Counted from the first letter of the stretch, positions 24,726 through 34,730 are shown. The stretch: 64,000 nt of DNA from Oscillibacter valericigenes Sjm18-20 (GCA_000283575.1 AP012044.1:1426001-1490000); one strand, 5' to 3'. The notes: a model not told the origin generated them from the sequence alone. A program made the numbers and translations.

Positions 24726-26438
24726 ATGATTCGGGGTATTTTAGCACTTCTGACCTCAAAAGGGAAAAGAGCTTTAGCTTCCAGTGTTCTATGGTTTTCA
24801 ATTTATGCCCTTTCCGGGATTGCCATGATGCTTTTGGTATTAAAGATGCTGGATCTTATTATGACCGAACAGGATATTTCCCTTTATGTTTATTGGCGGG
24901 CACTTGTCCTTCTCTTACTGCTTAGGGGAATATCCAGTACCATTGGCGATTTACGCAAACACTTTGCGGGATTTGACTTGAATTATGAACTCAGAGAAAA
25001 AATTATTAACCGTTTAAAATCTTTTTCACTTGGTTTTTACACGAACGAAAGGCTTGGAGAAATCAGCACAGTCATCCACAGGGATGTTGATAATATGGTT
25101 ATGGTCGTAGGGCACCTTTGTCCGCGGATGCTCAGCGATTTTATTGTATCCGCTGTTATTATAACCGCCTTGCTGATTGTGAATGTAAAAATGGGTCTGC
25201 TGATGATTTTAATCCTGCCCGCTGCCCTGCTGATTCTAATTCTTGGCAACAAACGTGGAACCAAACTGGAAGCGGAAAACGGAAATCGTCTTGCCGATAT
25301 GATCAGTCTGTTTGTGGAATATGTAAAGGGAATCCCATTGTTGAAAGCTTTTTCAATAAGCAAAAAAATTGATGAGAAGCTGGAAAAAGCAACCGTTAAT
25401 TTTGGTGAAAGCAGTAAGGAGCTTTCCAGATACAAGGCAAGGCAGCTTTCCCGCTATGGCTTCTTTGTTGATTTATCATACGGCGTCATGGCAATTACCG
25501 GAGCTGTTTTCGTGTTCAGCGGAAAGCTGGCACTTATGACATATTTCCTCTACATTATCGTCAGCAAGGAAGTATATAAGCCATTTAACGCAATGGAAAC
25601 CTATTGGATGAATTATTTATCCGTTACGGACAGTTATTGCCGAATCAAGAAAATACTCGATGCTCCAATTATAGAAGAGCCTGATAAGCCCCTGCAGCCT
25701 TCAGGTTCAGATATCGAGTTTCGGAATGTCGGATTTTCATATGAAAAAGATGAATTTGCCATGCGAAACGTCAGTTTTAAAGCACCCGCCAATACCTTAA
25801 CGGCTTTGGTGGGAGAATCTGGTTCCGGAAAAACAACCGTTACAAATCTCCTTCTTCGCTTTTGGGATATTGAAAACGGCAGTATTCAGATTGGCGGTAC
25901 TGATATTCGGAGTATGAGCTATGATGATTTGCTCGATTCCGTCAGCATCGTTATGCAAAACGTTCAGCTTTTCGCTGATACCATTGAAGGCAATATCCGG
26001 CTGGGAAATGCGGATGCCACTGATGAGGAAATCATCAGAGCAGCTCAAAAGGCAAGAATCCATGATTTTATTATGACTTTACCGCAAGGCTACAAAACGG
26101 TGATCGGAGAAAACGGCGCAACTTTATCCGGAGGTCAGCGGCAAAGGATTTCCATTGCAAGGGCCTTTTTGAAGGATGCCCCTATATTAGTGCTGGATGA
26201 ATTTACAAGCAGTATTGATCCGGGCAATGAGGTGCTGATTCAGGAGGCAATCACGGACCTGATCAAGAACAGAACCGTTTTGGTGATTGCTCATCACTTG
26301 AATACCATCCGCTCGGCAGACCAGATACTGGTTTTCCGAAAGGGGGAAATTGTAGAGCGCGGCAGTCACAAGGAGTTATTAAAAAGGGAGGGGTATTACA
26401 AAAAGCTTTTCAAAGCCCAAACCATTTTGCATGAATGA
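24726..26438 (+). CDS. ABC transporter, fused permease and ATPase (second pair, second half)
   Basis: A 570-residue half transporter. Walker A is VGESGSGKTTV, signature LSGGQRQRISIARAFL and Walker B ILVLDEFTSSID; the usual DEAT is DEFT. This kind of asymmetric ATP site is common in heterodimeric exporters and in YbtPQ/IrtAB importers. The start ATG follows GGAGGGG inside the end of the preceding gene. It is followed after 59 bases by a siderophore-type binding protein, supporting a role in metal-chelate handling. Confidence 0.9.
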   Translation: MIRGILALLTSKGKRALASSVLWFSIYALSGIAMMLLVLKMLDLIMTEQDISLYVYWRALVLLLLLRGISSTIGDLRKHFAGFDLNYELREKIINRLKSFSLGFYTNERLGEISTVIHRDVDNMVMVVGHLCPRMLSDFIVSAVIITALLIVNVKMGLLMILILPAALLILILGNKRGTKLEAENGNRLADMISLFVEYVKGIPLLKAFSISKKIDEKLEKATVNFGESSKELSRYKARQLSRYGFFVDLSYGVMAITGAVFVFSGKLALMTYFLYIIVSKEVYKPFNAMETYWMNYLSVTDSYCRIKKILDAPIIEEPDKPLQPSGSDIEFRNVGFSYEKDEFAMRNVSFKAPANTLTALVGESGSGKTTVTNLLLRFWDIENGSIQIGGTDIRSMSYDDLLDSVSIVMQNVQLFADTIEGNIRLGNADATDEEIIRAAQKARIHDFIMTLPQGYKTVIGENGATLSGGQRQRISIARAFLKDAPILVLDEFTSSIDPGNEVLIQEAITDLIKNRTVLVIAHHLNTIRSADQILVFRKGEIVERGSHKELLKREGYYKKLFKAQTILHE

Positions 26439-26497
26439 GCACAAAGAATTTATTGTCTACATAAATCTGAAATTACTTATGAAGGAGACGTTACAAG

Positions 26498-27652
26498 ATG
26501 AAACATAAAATGATTGCCTTCGTTCTGGCGGGTATCCTGTGCCTGCCGTTAGCGGCCTGCGGTCAAGCGTCTGAAAATGTGGACGCTTCCGCCGCGACGA
26601 AGTCATCCGATCAGGCTTCCAGTGAGTCAAGCAGCGCCACATCGGAATCAGCCGAGCCCAGAACCATCACTGACCTTGGCGGCAACGAGGTTGAGATACC
26701 CGCCGTGTCGGAAATTAAACATATCGTCATTATAAGCCCTCCGGTTATGTCGTTTGTCATTAAGGATATCGCAGATACCAGTATGATTGTTGGAATCAAC
26801 TCCCGTTCTTTTACAACATCCAATACGGATATCGTGGGGAAAGTATTCCCGGACTGGAAATCCGTCGATACGTCCTTTATCGATTCCAGCTTCGCGGTCA
26901 ATAAAGAATCCCTGATGGCGCTTGACCCTGATATCGTTTTCTATTATGGAAATGTTCAGAAAAAGGGGCTTGCAAATGTAGACGTTCCATGCGTTGATTT
27001 CTTTTCAAAGCAGTTAAATGATCCGGAAGCCGTATCCATTGCATGGGATAAGCAGATTCGCGAAATTTTAGGACAGAATTCTACGAGCAGTTTGCAGGAT
27101 GAATGGAATACGACCGACAAGAAGCTATCCGATATTTTGAAAAGCAAAAAAGAAACCAAAACCGCACTTTGTGTTTTCTCAAATACAGCCGGAAAAATTG
27201 TTGTTAGTGGCAGCGATTCGTTTGATTCCTATGCACAGAGCTTTTTTGACAAAGCGGATATCACAAATGTTGCCGCCGATCTTGAAGGCACCTCCGGGGT
27301 AAGCATGGAGCAGATTTATAAGTGGAATCCCGATATGATTCTTGTATTCCACGATGCTCCGGCGCAGTCGATTTTGGATAATTCCATTGATGGTCAGGAC
27401 TGGTCGCTGCTGGACGCCTGGAAAAACAAGGCGGTCTATGACATTCCGAGAACCACATACTCCTGGATAACGCCTTGCGCGGATTCTCCGCTAATGCCTT
27501 TATGGCTGGTATCCAAGGCCTATCCCGATTTGCTGGATGAAAATAACATGGATAGCTTGCTCTCGGGCTATTATCAGCGTAATTACAAGATCACTCTTTC
27601 TGATTCCGATATCAGCTCGATTTTGGGTTGGAGGCAAGTTACGAATAAATGA
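26498..27652 (+). CDS. iron-siderophore ABC transporter substrate-binding lipoprotein
   Basis: A 384-residue lipoprotein. The signal sequence MKHKMIAFVLAGILCLPLAAC ends in the lipobox LAAC (Cys21), followed by a Ser/Ala/Glu-rich linker. The rest is a class III binding protein (FepB/BtuF-like, PF01497): RTITDLGGNEVEIPA, then VFYYGNV and WNPDMILVFHD. It captures a ferric-siderophore, haem or cobalamin outside the membrane. The permease gene overlaps its stop by 4 bases and the ATPase follows, giving a complete importer. Confidence 0.92.
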   Translation: MKHKMIAFVLAGILCLPLAACGQASENVDASAATKSSDQASSESSSATSESAEPRTITDLGGNEVEIPAVSEIKHIVIISPPVMSFVIKDIADTSMIVGINSRSFTTSNTDIVGKVFPDWKSVDTSFIDSSFAVNKESLMALDPDIVFYYGNVQKKGLANVDVPCVDFFSKQLNDPEAVSIAWDKQIREILGQNSTSSLQDEWNTTDKKLSDILKSKKETKTALCVFSNTAGKIVVSGSDSFDSYAQSFFDKADITNVAADLEGTSGVSMEQIYKWNPDMILVFHDAPAQSILDNSIDGQDWSLLDAWKNKAVYDIPRTTYSWITPCADSPLMPLWLVSKAYPDLLDENNMDSLLSGYYQRNYKITLSDSDISSILGWRQVTNK

Positions 27653-28671
27653 ACAAAGAGAACAGCAAGCACTATCGCAATGTGACATTTTTTCTTCTTT
27701 TCTTCTTAATTGCTACCGCCGTATGCGCTATGCTTATCGGACAATATACGATCAGCCTTGCCGACTTTTATAAGATCATTACGGAAAAAGCGAGCAGTAC
27801 ACTGGCCGATTCCCTGAAAACTCCCGCACACGTCGTATTTCAAGTCCGCATTCCACGAATTTTATTGGCGGGCATGGTGGGGGCCGGATTATCCATATCC
27901 GGATCCGCCTTGCAGGGAACCTTTCAAAATCCATTGGTCAGCCCTGATTTGCTGGGAGTTTGCTCGGGGGCAGGGTTTGGTGCGGCGCTGGGTATTTTAA
28001 TAGGGAACGGTACCGGCCTGCTTACGCCCGTACTTTCTCTTGTATTCGGACTGGCAAGCGTTTTGTTGGTGTTCTTTTTTGCTGGTGTCAGCGGCCGTTC
28101 AGAGACGTTATCCGTTATATTGGGAGGAATCATAGTTTCCTCCATTTTCACGGCGTTGGTTTCTTTGATCAAATATGTCGCGGATTCCTCTGAAACACTC
28201 CCTGCCATCACATTCTGGCAAATGGGGAGCTTTGCGAACGCAAGCTATCACGATATTGGGATTTCCTTTGTCCCCATTGCCTTTGGAATAATCGGGCTGC
28301 TTTTGCTGCGTTGGAAAATCAATCTTCTTTCCCTTGGGGACGAAGACTGCAGCACACTCGGCATTTATCCAAACCGTACCAGATGGATGGTAATTTTGTT
28401 CACGACCCTGACAACTGCCGGGTGTGTGACGGTTTCCGGCGTAATTGGTTGGGTAGGCCTTGTGATTCCGCATATTTGCAGAAAAATTGTAGGAGTGAAT
28501 CACGGCTATCTGCTCCCGACCTCTTGTCTTGTAGGAGCGATTTTTATGATACTGGTCGATACCGTTGCGCGGAATCTGACATCGGCCGAAATTCCCATTG
28601 GAATTCTCACTGCCTTGATTGGCGCGCCTTTCTTCGCGGCCATTTATCACAAGCGAAAAAAGGTTGGATAA
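27649..28671 (+). CDS. FecCD-type iron-siderophore ABC permease
   Basis: A 340-residue permease of the BtuC/FecCD family with about ten membrane helices. Diagnostic stretches are RIPRILLAGMVGAGLSISGSALQGTFQNPLVSPDLLGVCSGAGFGAALG and GVIGWVGLVIPHICRKIVGVNH near the C-terminus (the ATPase-contact region). Its ATG overlaps the binding-protein stop codon (ATGA). The protein is full length and presumably forms a homodimer. Confidence 0.95.
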   Translation: MNKENSKHYRNVTFFLLFFLIATAVCAMLIGQYTISLADFYKIITEKASSTLADSLKTPAHVVFQVRIPRILLAGMVGAGLSISGSALQGTFQNPLVSPDLLGVCSGAGFGAALGILIGNGTGLLTPVLSLVFGLASVLLVFFFAGVSGRSETLSVILGGIIVSSIFTALVSLIKYVADSSETLPAITFWQMGSFANASYHDIGISFVPIAFGIIGLLLLRWKINLLSLGDEDCSTLGIYPNRTRWMVILFTTLTTAGCVTVSGVIGWVGLVIPHICRKIVGVNHGYLLPTSCLVGAIFMILVDTVARNLTSAEIPIGILTALIGAPFFAAIYHKRKKVG

Positions 28672-28698
28672 TTAGTGAAGACGAAGTGAGGAACAAAT

Positions 28699-29475
28699 AT
28701 GATTCTAGAAGTATATAACGGCTGTTTTGAATATACGCGAGGGCGGCCTGTTTTGCAAAATATTGCCTTTCATTTGGATTGCGGACAGATTATGGCGGTG
28801 ATGGGCAGAAACGGGATTGGAAAGACCACGCTGATCAAGTGCATTGTCGGAATTTTAAAGTGGAATCAAGGATATTCCATTGTAGACGGGGCAAAAAGTC
28901 AAGTAAACAAGCCTATGAAAAATGTAGGGTATGTACCGCAGGCTCACAAGGTTTCTTTTTCCTACTCTGTAAGAGATATGGTCGTGTTCGGCAAGGTCGG
29001 ACATCAATCTTATCTGGCGGCTCCCGGGAAAAATGACTATGTGCTTGCAGACCAAATTCTTGATAAAGTAGGCATCTATGACCTGAAGGATCATCCTTGT
29101 AATGAATTAAGCGGAGGACAATTGCAGCTTGTTTTTATTGCGAGAGCTTTAATCAATTCCCCTAAGCTTCTTGTCTTGGATGAGCCGGAAGCGCATCTGG
29201 ATTTTCGCAATCAGATCAGGCTGATCAAATTGATCAAGAATGTAGTATCAGATAATAACATTGCCTGCATTATCAATACGCATTATCCAAACTATGCGTT
29301 GAGAATTGCGGATAAGTGTTTTTTATTGGGTGAGCAGAACTATATAGAGGGCCGAACCCCTCAGGTAATGACAGACGATAATATCCAGAAATATTTTGGC
29401 GTCTATTCTCATGCCTATCAATTTCGATATAAAGAAGAAAACATTACTGCTTTTTCATTTTTAGATGAAGTATAG
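28699..29475 (+). CDS. iron-siderophore ABC transporter ATPase
   Basis: A 258-residue FecE/BtuD-type ATPase: Walker A GRNGIGKTTLIKCI (near residue 35), Q-loop GYVPQAH, signature LSGGQLQLVFIARALI and Walker B LLVLDEPEAHLDFRNQ. The usual DEPTSALD is DEPEAHLD. The switch is INTHYPNYAL. It is the last gene of the operon starting at 21194, followed by a terminator 22 bases later. Confidence 0.93.
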   Translation: MILEVYNGCFEYTRGRPVLQNIAFHLDCGQIMAVMGRNGIGKTTLIKCIVGILKWNQGYSIVDGAKSQVNKPMKNVGYVPQAHKVSFSYSVRDMVVFGKVGHQSYLAAPGKNDYVLADQILDKVGIYDLKDHPCNELSGGQLQLVFIARALINSPKLLVLDEPEAHLDFRNQIRLIKLIKNVVSDNNIACIINTHYPNYALRIADKCFLLGEQNYIEGRTPQVMTDDNIQKYFGVYSHAYQFRYKEENITAFSFLDEV

Positions 29476-29496
29476 TTTCTCTTTGACGATAAAGTC

Positions 29497-29536
29497 ACCC
29501 GCCCAACAAAAAACGTGAGTTTGGCGGGTCTGTTTC
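29497..29536 (+). terminator. terminator of the importer operon
   Basis: ACCCGCC-CAA at 29497-29506 pairs with TTTGGCGGGT at 29520-29529, followed by CTGTTTCC. The remaining bases to 29784 contain no supported gene. A minus-strand stretch (29550-29640) reading like GIWSNSTVLRILVQTGEL is only faintly recombinase-like. Confidence 0.7.
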
Positions 29537-29784
29537 CATGCCTGAATAAATAGCGTTGCGTCCCTCCAAGCTCACCAGTTTGGACCAGAATCCGCAGCAC
29601 CGTGGAATTGCTCCAGATGCCGCGTGTGAGGGAATATCAAAAGTATGGTTCCCGGCAGCCAATTTGTATTCGCCGGGCGTCGGTATTTGATCTTCTTCAT
29701 CTTCTTTAGCTGTATCTCAAGTTGGGCTCCGCAGAGACAAGGAAGCGGTCAGGCAAATTGCCTGACCGCTTCTTTAAGTCCCGC

Positions 29785-32700
29785 TTATTTGTTTAGACTA
29801 CGATAGAGGAACGTGACGCTCTGTGCCCGGGTGCAAATGGCGCCGGGTGCAAAGGTCGTAGCAGAAGTTCCGCTTGTAATCCCTTTCACCACAGCCCAGT
29901 TGACAGCGCTTGCGTAATAGGCATTTGTGGCCATATCGCTAAAGGCACTGGAGGCCTCCTCCGAGGGACTGCCGCTCATGCGGTAGAGGAAGGTGACAAT
30001 CTGTGCCCGGGTGCAGGCGGCGTAGGGGGAGAAGGTGGTGGCGTAAGTGCCGCCAGTGCCGCCAGTGATGCCCTTTTCCACCGCCCACAAAACTGCTTTG
30101 TAGTAGTAGGCGTCGGCACTAACATCGGTGAAGGGATTTGCTGTGACAGTCGGCTCAGGGCTGCCGTTGGCCCGCCACAGGAAGGTGACGATCTGCGCCC
30201 GTGTACAGGTGGCGTTGGGGGCGAAGGTGGTGGCAGCAATGCCGCCGGTAACGCCCTTTTTTACCGCCCAAGCCACTGCGTCATAGTAATACGCGCCCGT
30301 GGCCACGTCTGTAAATCCCAGAGAGGCAGGCACCTCGCTGCCGGGAATGACGGCGAAGTAGGAGAGGTTCTTCACACCGTTGACGGTGAGCTTGCTGCCA
30401 CTGACCGTGGGTTTCAGGTACTGCTTTGTGCCGTCGGTCAGGATGTGCAGTACATAAGGATTTTCGATGTTCGAGAGATTAGAGACCGTCAAGGTAATAG
30501 TCAGTTCGCCGCCGAAGCTGTGGATAGCCGATCCATTAACCGCCAGTGCCACGTCAAAGACCGGCGTTCCGTCGGGCAGGCCCGCCGTGGAAGCTGTGGT
30601 ACTGGTAATCCCAACGCTGACGGTGGCGCCGGAGGAGGCTCCGCCCACCACACCGGCCAGAGCGGCGGCAGAAAGGGTGACGCTGCCGTTTTTCTCGGTG
30701 ACGTTTAGGCTGTTACCGTTGGAAACAGCAGCTTTCAGACCGGATACCGGCAGAGAGACCGTGGCGTTATTTGCCGCGCTGATGGAAATAGACATGCCTG
30801 CCTTGGCGCTCTTGACCGCGTTCTCTACCTGCGCCGCAGTCACACTTCCACCGCTGACGGTGACTGTGGTACTGTCGGAGTTAGAGGAATCGCCGCCGGA
30901 GCTGCCGGTGCCGCCGGAACCACTGGTGCCGCCGGAACCACTGGTGCCGCCGGAGTTGCTGGTACGCTTCACATAGGTGGCTGTCCCGTCGGCCGTATAG
31001 AAAGAGATCTTGCCGTTGACAATATCATAAGGAGAAGATGCAACGCTGCCGCTATTGTTGACAAGGTATACGCCAGACTGGGCGGTGCTGTCGTTGTCAT
31101 AGGCATAGAAGGTATAGCTGCTGGACTTCACATAGGAACCGGTTCCCATGTCCACATAAGTGGCTCCGGTGCCGTCAGCGTTCAACTGGCAGTACATTCT
31201 GACGTTGCTGATTCCCATTCCTTTCTCCAGAATCGCAATGGTGGCTGCGTCAGCGTCCCAGATCCCAACCAGATCACTGAGCTGAGCCAGAGACTCATTT
31301 GTCCGGGCCTTGGCGGTACCGTCCTCATTGGAGGCCAGATTTTCCTCGCAGAAAAGGGCGATGACCTGCTTCAAGGTGGCGTCATTGGTACCCTTGCTGG
31401 TGGCGCTGGATTCATTCATGGCGCTGATATCGATACCTGCTGCCAACCAATAGGCGCAATTACCGGTGGCGTATTGCTTGAGGTCGTCCAAATTATTGCC
31501 GTAGCGGAACTCAATGTGATAGGTGTGGTCCATCGTGTCGGGTGCCATATAGAAATACTTGGGAGCCTCGTCAGATCCGCTGACCTTTTCCACCAGCGTA
31601 AAGCCCGACATGACTTCCGTGCTGCCCATGTAAAGGCCGTCCACACCCGCATACTTGTAGGTGGCGGCATAGGGGGTCTCGCCCTTGTAGCAGGTGATGG
31701 TGTCGTTATTGATTTCAAACTTGGTGAAATCACCGGTAAAGCCGCAGAAGAACTGGTTGTTAGTCTGATCGCTGTCCGCTTGCGATGCAATCGCGGCCGC
31801 TTGTGTTTCCGCGCCAACGGACTGCTTTAGCATCGCAACAGCAGCGTCCGCGCTGCTTGCGCCAACAACAGCCGCTGCGGCATCATGCCAATAGCTGTTG
31901 CACTTCGTCTCAAAGGTTGCACCGTGGAACAGCGGTTGATAAGTCCCATTCATGGTGTGGAGCTGGACGCTGCTGTAATCTTGATACTGGTCACCGCTCT
32001 CATACAGGCAACCGGTGGTCCCTACAGGACTGGCTGTCCCCGTGCCGTTGATGATCAGGCCGGTGAAACCGGTCTCGCCGATGGTGCAGCCCACCGCACG
32101 GCCCGCGATTGCACCGGGGGAGGAGAGACCATAGATGGTTCCTTCATCTGTCCCCGCGGTAATTGCACCGGTGACCGTGTTGCCGCTGGTGGTGAATCGG
32201 TCCTCCATGCCCATGTAATAAAGGCCCGTACCGATCAGTCCTCCCACATGGGTGGCACCGGGGGCGTTGATGGTAATATTGACGCTGTTGCCGGTAATCT
32301 TGGCGGGAGCGGATACCGTACCCTTGCCGTCGTCGCCGGTACCGGCGTAGCCCACCAGACCGCCGATGGCGTGGCCGCCCTTCATTGTGGTGATGGTGAC
32401 ATTGCTGACGGTATTATTGGAGATTGCAGGAATGCATTGCAGGCAGCCCGCCAGTCCGCCCAGACCGATCGGCTCGTCGCCCTCGGCCGTTGCGGTGCAG
32501 TCCGTGGCGGAGCAGCCGGTGACGGAGGAACCGCCGAAGCCGCCCCCGATCACAGGGCCTCCGCACTCCGCAATGTCGCACTGGATGATGCGGCCCGGAG
32601 TCTTGGAGAAGTCGTTACTGCCCAGCACCACTATATCGGTTTTGGAGACGTTGCAGCTGGACGCTGTTCCCTCGAAGCCGCCGGCCACACCGCCAATGCA

Positions 32701-34593
32701 GTTCCGACCGGTGACGGTATTGCGTTTTCCTTCGTCCGTCGTCAAATCTACATTGGATAGAGTGCTGCCTCCCATGGCGTAACCCACTACACCACCGGTG
32801 GTCATGGCGGCATCTTTATTGGCAGTAACAGTGACGTTTTTCACCGTCAGACCTTTCACCGTGCCGGTGACGCAGGAGAAAATGCCACCAGGAGACATCA
32901 GTGCCGCATCAGTGCTGGCATCCACAGTTACATTTGAGATTGTCTTTCCATTACCATCAAAAACGCCTGAAAAGGCTTTTGTGGTATCCATCTTGCCGGT
33001 AGTCATGTTCACGTCTGTATCGTAGCGCAGCACGCCGATGGGTTCCCAGCCCTCATAATTGCTCAGGTCGATGTCCTTGCCCAGCTTGAAGCTGGCGGAG
33101 AGGTAGTTGTGCACATTGCTCAACTGGGCGGCGGTGGTAATCACATAGGGGTTTTCTGCCGTACCGCTGCCGCTGTCAAATAGCTCGCCGCTTGCAGCAA
33201 GCACCTTGCCGATGGTGGTACCGTTGGACAGCCCGGCAAGCGCCGAGCTGGTGCCGGTGCCGCTCAAGTCGGTAGCAGCATCGCTAATAGCAATGTTTTC
33301 GCCGCCTTTGACGATCTGGCAATAATAGGCCTCGCCGATCAGGGTACCAATGCCGTTTGCTGCGCAATTCGTTGCACCGGTGATGCTGCTTTCGGCGTCC
33401 ACCGTGCAGTTTTTGACAGCAAAACTATTGGGAGCCACGTCACCGTCCCGCAGACCGCCGCCGATGAGACCACCTACGTTGGAGACGGTTGCGCCGTCGC
33501 TGATCACAATATCTACATTTTCAACCTTACAGGTGTCAATCACCGCGCGGGTCTGTGCAGCCGTAGTCAGTGTGTTGCCGCCCGCGCCGGTCAGACCGCC
33601 GATATAGCTGGCAGTAACGCCCACGTTAATGGTGGTGTTGGAAACGGTGCAGCTTTTAAATTCATGGTCACTGGCCAACGCGTCACCGTAGTTCATGCAG
33701 CCGGACAGTCCGCCGATCCAGGCACCGCCTTTGGTGGCGTTCACGGTGCAGTTGTTTACGGTACAGTCTTTCACCGTGGAGTGAGATAGACCACCACCCA
33801 ATGCGCCGGAATTGCCGCACTGGCCCGCAACGCTGGTGACATAAAAGGCTTCGCAGCCGTCCAGCGTGATGCCCATGCAGCCACCGATGACACCACCTGC
33901 CATCATAGCTGTGCTTTCAACCTTGTTGTTGTTCTCAGCTGTGCCAACGCTCTTGACATTGGTAATGGTCGCGCTGTCGTCGGCATAGCCCACCACGCCG
34001 CCAACCAGCGCGTAACCCTTGATATCCACGCCGCTGACGGTCAGATCTTTAATCTCCGCGCCGCTGCCAGAGACGCAGTTAAACACGCCTCCAGTGCCGA
34101 AGGTGCCATACTTTGCATAGTTTTTCATGGTGTTATCGTTGTCAGAATTGCTGGTATCGACGGTGATGTTGGAAATCGTATGGCCGCCGCCGTCAAAGGC
34201 ACCGGTAAAGGCGGCGGCCTTGTTGGCGTCCTCGCCGTTTTCCATCACATAAGCGCCGATGGGCTCCCAACTGATTCCGGTCAGATCAATATCCGACGTC
34301 AACCTGTAATGTGCGGTTAGATCATTGCGCACGGAATCCATCTGCGTGGCGTTGGCGATAAGATAAGGGGCATCCTCCGTGCCGCTGCCGCCTGCAAAAT
34401 TGGACGCCGTCTGCACCGCGATATTGCTCGGCGTGTTGATGCCAGTCTGCTGGTCATCGGTTTCTTGTACGACCACATTATTATCCTGATTTTCCCCATC
34501 TACCTCTGCCGCCAGCGCCGCAGACGGGAACAGGGAGAGTGCCATGGCTGCAGACAGAAGCCATGATAACAGCTTTTGATGCTTGATGTTCAT
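29785..34593 (-). CDS. giant SLH-anchored surface protein with ZinT-like metal-binding domain
   Basis: A 1602-residue secreted protein, read from the ATG at 34593 (TAGGAGGA upstream). A signal peptide ends at LFPSAALAAE (about residue 30). Two long homologous blocks follow (about 60-470 and 475-900), each opening with GSGTxxxPYxI and xDIDLxxxxWEPIG. They are filled with GLUG-like repeats (GGVVGYADDS, GGLAGCL) predicted to fold as a beta-helix. At about 945-1060 there is a ZinT/YodA-like domain (FEINNDTITCYKGETP, then APKYFYMAPDTMDHTYHIEF). A lipocalin-like stretch (YCQLNADGTGATYVDMG), a Gly/Ser linker near 1215 and a beta domain follow. Three SLH repeats from about 1426 attach it to the cell wall. 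Two exact DtxR-type boxes lie upstream, so it is probably a metal-starvation-induced metal-capture protein. Confidence 0.85.
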   Translation of the reverse strand: MNIKHQKLLSWLLSAAMALSLFPSAALAAEVDGENQDNNVVVQETDDQQTGINTPSNIAVQTASNFAGGSGTEDAPYLIANATQMDSVRNDLTAHYRLTSDIDLTGISWEPIGAYVMENGEDANKAAAFTGAFDGGGHTISNITVDTSNSDNDNTMKNYAKYGTFGTGGVFNCVSGSGAEIKDLTVSGVDIKGYALVGGVVGYADDSATITNVKSVGTAENNNKVESTAMMAGGVIGGCMGITLDGCEAFYVTSVAGQCGNSGALGGGLSHSTVKDCTVNNCTVNATKGGAWIGGLSGCMNYGDALASDHEFKSCTVSNTTINVGVTASYIGGLTGAGGNTLTTAAQTRAVIDTCKVENVDIVISDGATVSNVGGLIGGGLRDGDVAPNSFAVKNCTVDAESSITGATNCAANGIGTLIGEAYYCQIVKGGENIAISDAATDLSGTGTSSALAGLSNGTTIGKVLAASGELFDSGSGTAENPYVITTAAQLSNVHNYLSASFKLGKDIDLSNYEGWEPIGVLRYDTDVNMTTGKMDTTKAFSGVFDGNGKTISNVTVDASTDAALMSPGGIFSCVTGTVKGLTVKNVTVTANKDAAMTTGGVVGYAMGGSTLSNVDLTTDEGKRNTVTGRNCIGGVAGGFEGTASSCNVSKTDIVVLGSNDFSKTPGRIIQCDIAECGGPVIGGGFGGSSVTGCSATDCTATAEGDEPIGLGGLAGCLQCIPAISNNTVSNVTITTMKGGHAIGGLVGYAGTGDDGKGTVSAPAKITGNSVNITINAPGATHVGGLIGTGLYYMGMEDRFTTSGNTVTGAITAGTDEGTIYGLSSPGAIAGRAVGCTIGETGFTGLIINGTGTASPVGTTGCLYESGDQYQDYSSVQLHTMNGTYQPLFHGATFETKCNSYWHDAAAAVVGASSADAAVAMLKQSVGAETQAAAIASQADSDQTNNQFFCGFTGDFTKFEINNDTITCYKGETPYAATYKYAGVDGLYMGSTEVMSGFTLVEKVSGSDEAPKYFYMAPDTMDHTYHIEFRYGNNLDDLKQYATGNCAYWLAAGIDISAMNESSATSKGTNDATLKQVIALFCEENLASNEDGTAKARTNESLAQLSDLVGIWDADAATIAILEKGMGISNVRMYCQLNADGTGATYVDMGTGSYVKSSSYTFYAYDNDSTAQSGVYLVNNSGSVASSPYDIVNGKISFYTADGTATYVKRTSNSGGTSGSGGTSGSGGTGSSGGDSSNSDSTTVTVSGGSVTAAQVENAVKSAKAGMSISISAANNATVSLPVSGLKAAVSNGNSLNVTEKNGSVTLSAAALAGVVGGASSGATVSVGITSTTASTAGLPDGTPVFDVALAVNGSAIHSFGGELTITLTVSNLSNIENPYVLHILTDGTKQYLKPTVSGSKLTVNGVKNLSYFAVIPGSEVPASLGFTDVATGAYYYDAVAWAVKKGVTGGIAATTFAPNATCTRAQIVTFLWRANGSPEPTVTANPFTDVSADAYYYKAVLWAVEKGITGGTGGTYATTFSPYAACTRAQIVTFLYRMSGSPSEEASSAFSDMATNAYYASAVNWAVVKGITSGTSATTFAPGAICTRAQSVTFLYRSLNK

Positions 34594-34651
34594 TTCGTTC
34601 CTCCTAATATCATAATAATAGCACCGAAATATGCTTGCTCTCCTTTCTAAA

Positions 34652-34667
34652 GTTAGCAAAGACTAAC
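34652..34667. promoter_or_regulatory. DtxR-type box (exact) before SLH-ZinT gene
   Basis: GTTAG-CAAAGA-CTAAC. Read on the minus strand it fills the 17-base spacer between TTGCAG and TTAGAA, a possible promoter. Confidence 0.75.
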
Positions 34668-34714
34668 CTGCAACTAAAAACAGTGCGCTTGGTTGGCTCG
34701 TTCAATGCATCGAA

Positions 34715-34730
34715 GTTAGTCAATACTAAC
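34715..34730. promoter_or_regulatory. DtxR-type box (exact), second upstream copy
   Basis: GTTAG-TCAATA-CTAAC, 63 bp (six helical turns) upstream of the other box, on the same DNA face and suited to cooperative binding. Confidence 0.75.

Noticed and set aside
29550..29640. Minus-strand stretch reading GIWSNSTVLRILVQTGEL, faintly like a serine recombinase C-terminal piece
   Set aside because: Too short and lacking neighbouring recombinase sequence to support a call.
31474..33607. Several open frames antisense to the SLH surface protein
   Set aside because: They are out-of-frame readings of a repetitive, GC-biased coding region; none has a ribosome site or known motif.
29785..34593. Repeats that might suggest a CRISPR array
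   Set aside because: The repeats are degenerate protein-level GLUG-like units inside one long frame, not short identical repeats with unique spacers.
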